Of a stretch of 16,111 bases of DNA, positions 15,259 through 16,111 are shown in pieces. Each line of letters opens with the position of its first letter. Position 1 is the first letter of the stretch. The translations under genes were made by a program, and so were the position numbers. The DNA is from JBARRO01 sp049644265 (GTDB taxonomy: Bacteria > Bacteroidota > Ignavibacteria > UBA10030): contig JBARRO010000099.1 of NCBI GenBank assembly GCA_049644265.1, forward strand, positions 1 to 16,111, in the 5' to 3' direction. The notes below the pieces were generated by a model that saw only the letters and a list, made by a program, of their open reading frames with translations, searched no databases and had not been told where the DNA came from.

Positions 15259-15297
15259 CCCCAGCTGCCATTTTCGGTGGCTGGGGTTTTTGTTTTT
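15259..15297 (+). terminator. Intrinsic terminator between the two cold-shock genes
   Basis: CCCCAGCTGCC (15259-15269) pairs with GGTGGCTGGGG (15276-15286) through 11 pairs including two wobble pairs, with a 6-nt loop. TTTTT G TTTTT follows (15287-15297). It lies wholly between the stop of copy 1 and the start of copy 2. Confidence 0.93.
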
Positions 15298-15299
15298 GA

Positions 15300-15324
15300 C
15301 CGCCTCCGGCGGCTCGGGAAAGGA
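15300..15324 (+). promoter_or_regulatory. Triloop hairpin and Shine-Dalgarno of the second cold-shock gene
   Basis: CCGCC (15300-15304) pairs with GGCGG (15308-15312) around a TCC triloop, 6 nt before AAAGGA (15319-15324), which is 5 nt from the ATG at 15330. The arrangement mirrors the first csp gene. A TTGACC at 15296-15301 resembles a -35 box, but no fitting -10 box follows before the start codon. Confidence 0.5.
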
Positions 15325-15329
15325 TATCT

Positions 15330-15533
15330 ATGAATCAGGGTATTGTAAAGTTCTTCAATATCGCGAAGGGTTTCGGTTTCGTTACAACCAGCACAGGGGA
15401 AGACATTTTCTTTCACAAGAGCAATGTGAAGGATACGGGATTCCGCGAAACACTCAATCAGGGGGATCGTGTCCAATTTGAAGTGAAGGAAGAGATGAAG
15501 GGGAAGCGGGCTTATAACATTTGCAGAATCTAA
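15330..15533 (+). CDS. Cold-shock domain protein (CspA family), copy 2
   Basis: 67 residues: MNQGIVKFFNIAKGFGFVT has RNP1 as KGFGFV, and EDIFFHKSNV carries RNP2. It differs from copy 1 at the first stacking aromatic (KFFN instead of KWFN), in Phe for Tyr within RNP1, and in a more basic C-terminal half (KEEMKGKRAYNICRI). So it is a diverged paralogue, not a recent copy. Predicted role: single-stranded RNA/DNA binding in the cytoplasm. Only 32 nt separate the upstream terminator T-tract from its start, so there is little room for its own promoter; it probably depends on read-through of that terminator. Confidence 0.95.
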   Translation: MNQGIVKFFNIAKGFGFVTTSTGEDIFFHKSNVKDTGFRETLNQGDRVQFEVKEEMKGKRAYNICRI

Positions 15534-15773
15534 CGAGTGTCCAACTTAACGAAGGTGGTAATATCGTTCTGCAAGAATCACCTCATTGCAAGTACTAATT
15601 ACCGTTCCCGATTTTCGGAATCGAGAAATCCTCTTCGTAGAGCAAATAATGCCGATGATTTTTGACCTTGGGATTGGCATGAATGTTGCCCGTTAAGAGG
15701 TCACTGAATCAACACTGTTAATCTCTAAGCCACGAATTCACCCACCAGTTTTCTTTTCTAAGGAGGTTTTACT
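15534..15773 (+). other. Intergenic region before the pilin-like gene
   Basis: 240 nt without a supported gene. It holds a weak stem-loop CGATT/AATCG (15609-15623) lacking a T-run, the sigma-54 element at 15674-15690, and AGGAGG (15761-15766) placed 7 nt before the ATG, which fixes the start of the next gene. Confidence 0.6.
15674..15690 (+). promoter_or_regulatory. Sigma-54 promoter of the pilin-like gene
   Basis: TTGGCATGAATGTTGCC matches the -24/-12 consensus (YTGGCACG-N4-TTGCW) at nearly every fixed position. The invariant GG (15676-15677) and GC (15688-15689) are exactly 10 nt apart. Transcription would start near 15701, giving a leader of about 70 nt before the ATG at 15774. Pilin genes in several phyla are known to be sigma-54 dependent. 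An enhancer-binding activator site was not identified in the 140 nt upstream. Confidence 0.75.
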
Positions 15774-16111
15774 ATGGGTCAACAGCAACTTCTGCTCATC
15801 ATCCTTGGCGTTATCATTGTCGGTATCGCCATTGCGGTCGGTTTGAGTCTCTTCAGCGCCCAGAGCATTCAGTCCAACAAGGACGCGATGATCAACGACT
15901 TGAACAACATTGCCGCGCAAGCGTATCAGTATAAGGTCCGCCCGGCTTCCATGGGCGGTGGTCAGGGATCGTATTCGAACTTCTCGATTCCCACCAAGAT
16001 GGCAACGAACGAGAACGCGACCTACGTCGCTTCAAACGCCGGTGCAACATCGGTGCAAATCGACGCCACCTCAAACCAGAACTCATCCAACTTGATTACG
16101 GTTATCGTGGA
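15774..16111 (+). CDS. Pilin-like / surface protein with N-terminal hydrophobic helix (3' partial)
   Basis: The gene runs off the right edge; 112 codons plus 2 nt are seen, with no stop. The start is fixed by AGGAGG 7 nt upstream. The N-terminus MGQQQLLLIILGVIIVGIAI continues as one hydrophobic helix to about residue 27. A helical part follows (SIQSNKDAMINDLNNIAAQAYQYK), then a Gly-rich turn (RPASMGGGQGSYSNFSIP) and a Thr/Asn/Ser-rich beta-type region. This is the shape of a type IV pilin or pseudopilin: long N-terminal alpha-helix, then a small globular head. It lacks the usual leader-peptidase site followed by Phe and Glu at +5, so processing is uncertain; cleavage after Gly2 is conceivable. 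From memory, similar short proteins are common in Ignavibacteria-like genomes. The sigma-54 promoter supports a pilus or surface role. Alternative: a membrane-anchored hypothetical protein. Confidence 0.7.
   Translation, partial: MGQQQLLLIILGVIIVGIAIAVGLSLFSAQSIQSNKDAMINDLNNIAAQAYQYKVRPASMGGGQGSYSNFSIPTKMATNENATYVASNAGATSVQIDATSNQNSSNLITVIV

Noticed and set aside
15609..15623. Terminator after the second cold-shock gene
   Set aside because: Only five stem pairs and no T-run follow, so an intrinsic terminator is not supported there.

Overview
The window (about 16.1 kb, moderate GC) is a chromosomal stretch of ordinary bacterial genes. It has no rRNA, tRNA, CRISPR array, phage gene or transposase gene that I can recognise. 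The gene content suggests a member of the Bacteroidota/Ignavibacteria/Chlorobi (FCB) group: a large secreted HExxH metalloprotease of the DUF4953/DUF5117 type, (alpha/alpha)6 glycosidases with a DUF4960-like front end, a pilin-like protein with a glycine-rich RPASMGGGQG stretch, and mixed use of Shine-Dalgarno sequences. This placement is inference, not proof.

Layout. 1-686 (+): the 3' part of a response regulator whose receiver domain is followed by an orphan histidine-kinase-like dimerisation helix. 695-1900 (-): a PLP-dependent class V aminotransferase, converging on the regulator with 8 nt between the stops. 2157-4712 (+): a secreted zinc metalloprotease closed by a strong intrinsic terminator at 4810-4847. 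4901-14590 (-): five genes on one strand. In transcription order they are a secreted alpha/beta hydrolase (14590-13697), a PiT phosphate transporter (13595-12612), a secreted glycogen-debranching-like glycosidase (12559-9956), a repeat-rich gap (9575-9955), an APC amino-acid permease (9574-8243), and a second, cytoplasmic glycosidase paralogue (8233-4901) starting 9 nt after the permease stop. 15038-15533 (+): two tandem cold-shock proteins separated by an intrinsic terminator. 15774-16111 (+): the 5' part of a pilin-like surface protein behind a good sigma-54 promoter.

How the genes may work together. The secreted hydrolase, metalloprotease and glycosidase, with the PiT and APC transporters and the intracellular glycosidase, fit a scavenging lifestyle in which polymers are cut outside and small products are imported. 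The two glycosidases are visible paralogues (shared FG.D, STDWG.R-like, NY.YGS.W-like and HHQ.FS/PHQAWS motifs), one exported and one not.

The most unusual structure is in the non-coding DNA. Three arrays of degenerate 7-bp tandem repeats (sense consensus RTCAGTT) sit at the 3' ends of three genes, always in the same orientation relative to the gene, and two of them run into or over the stop codon. The gap at 9575-9955 holds an 8-bp-period array, another 7-bp-period array and a 67-bp inverted-repeat element. Both cold-shock genes have a compact triloop hairpin just upstream of the ribosome binding site.
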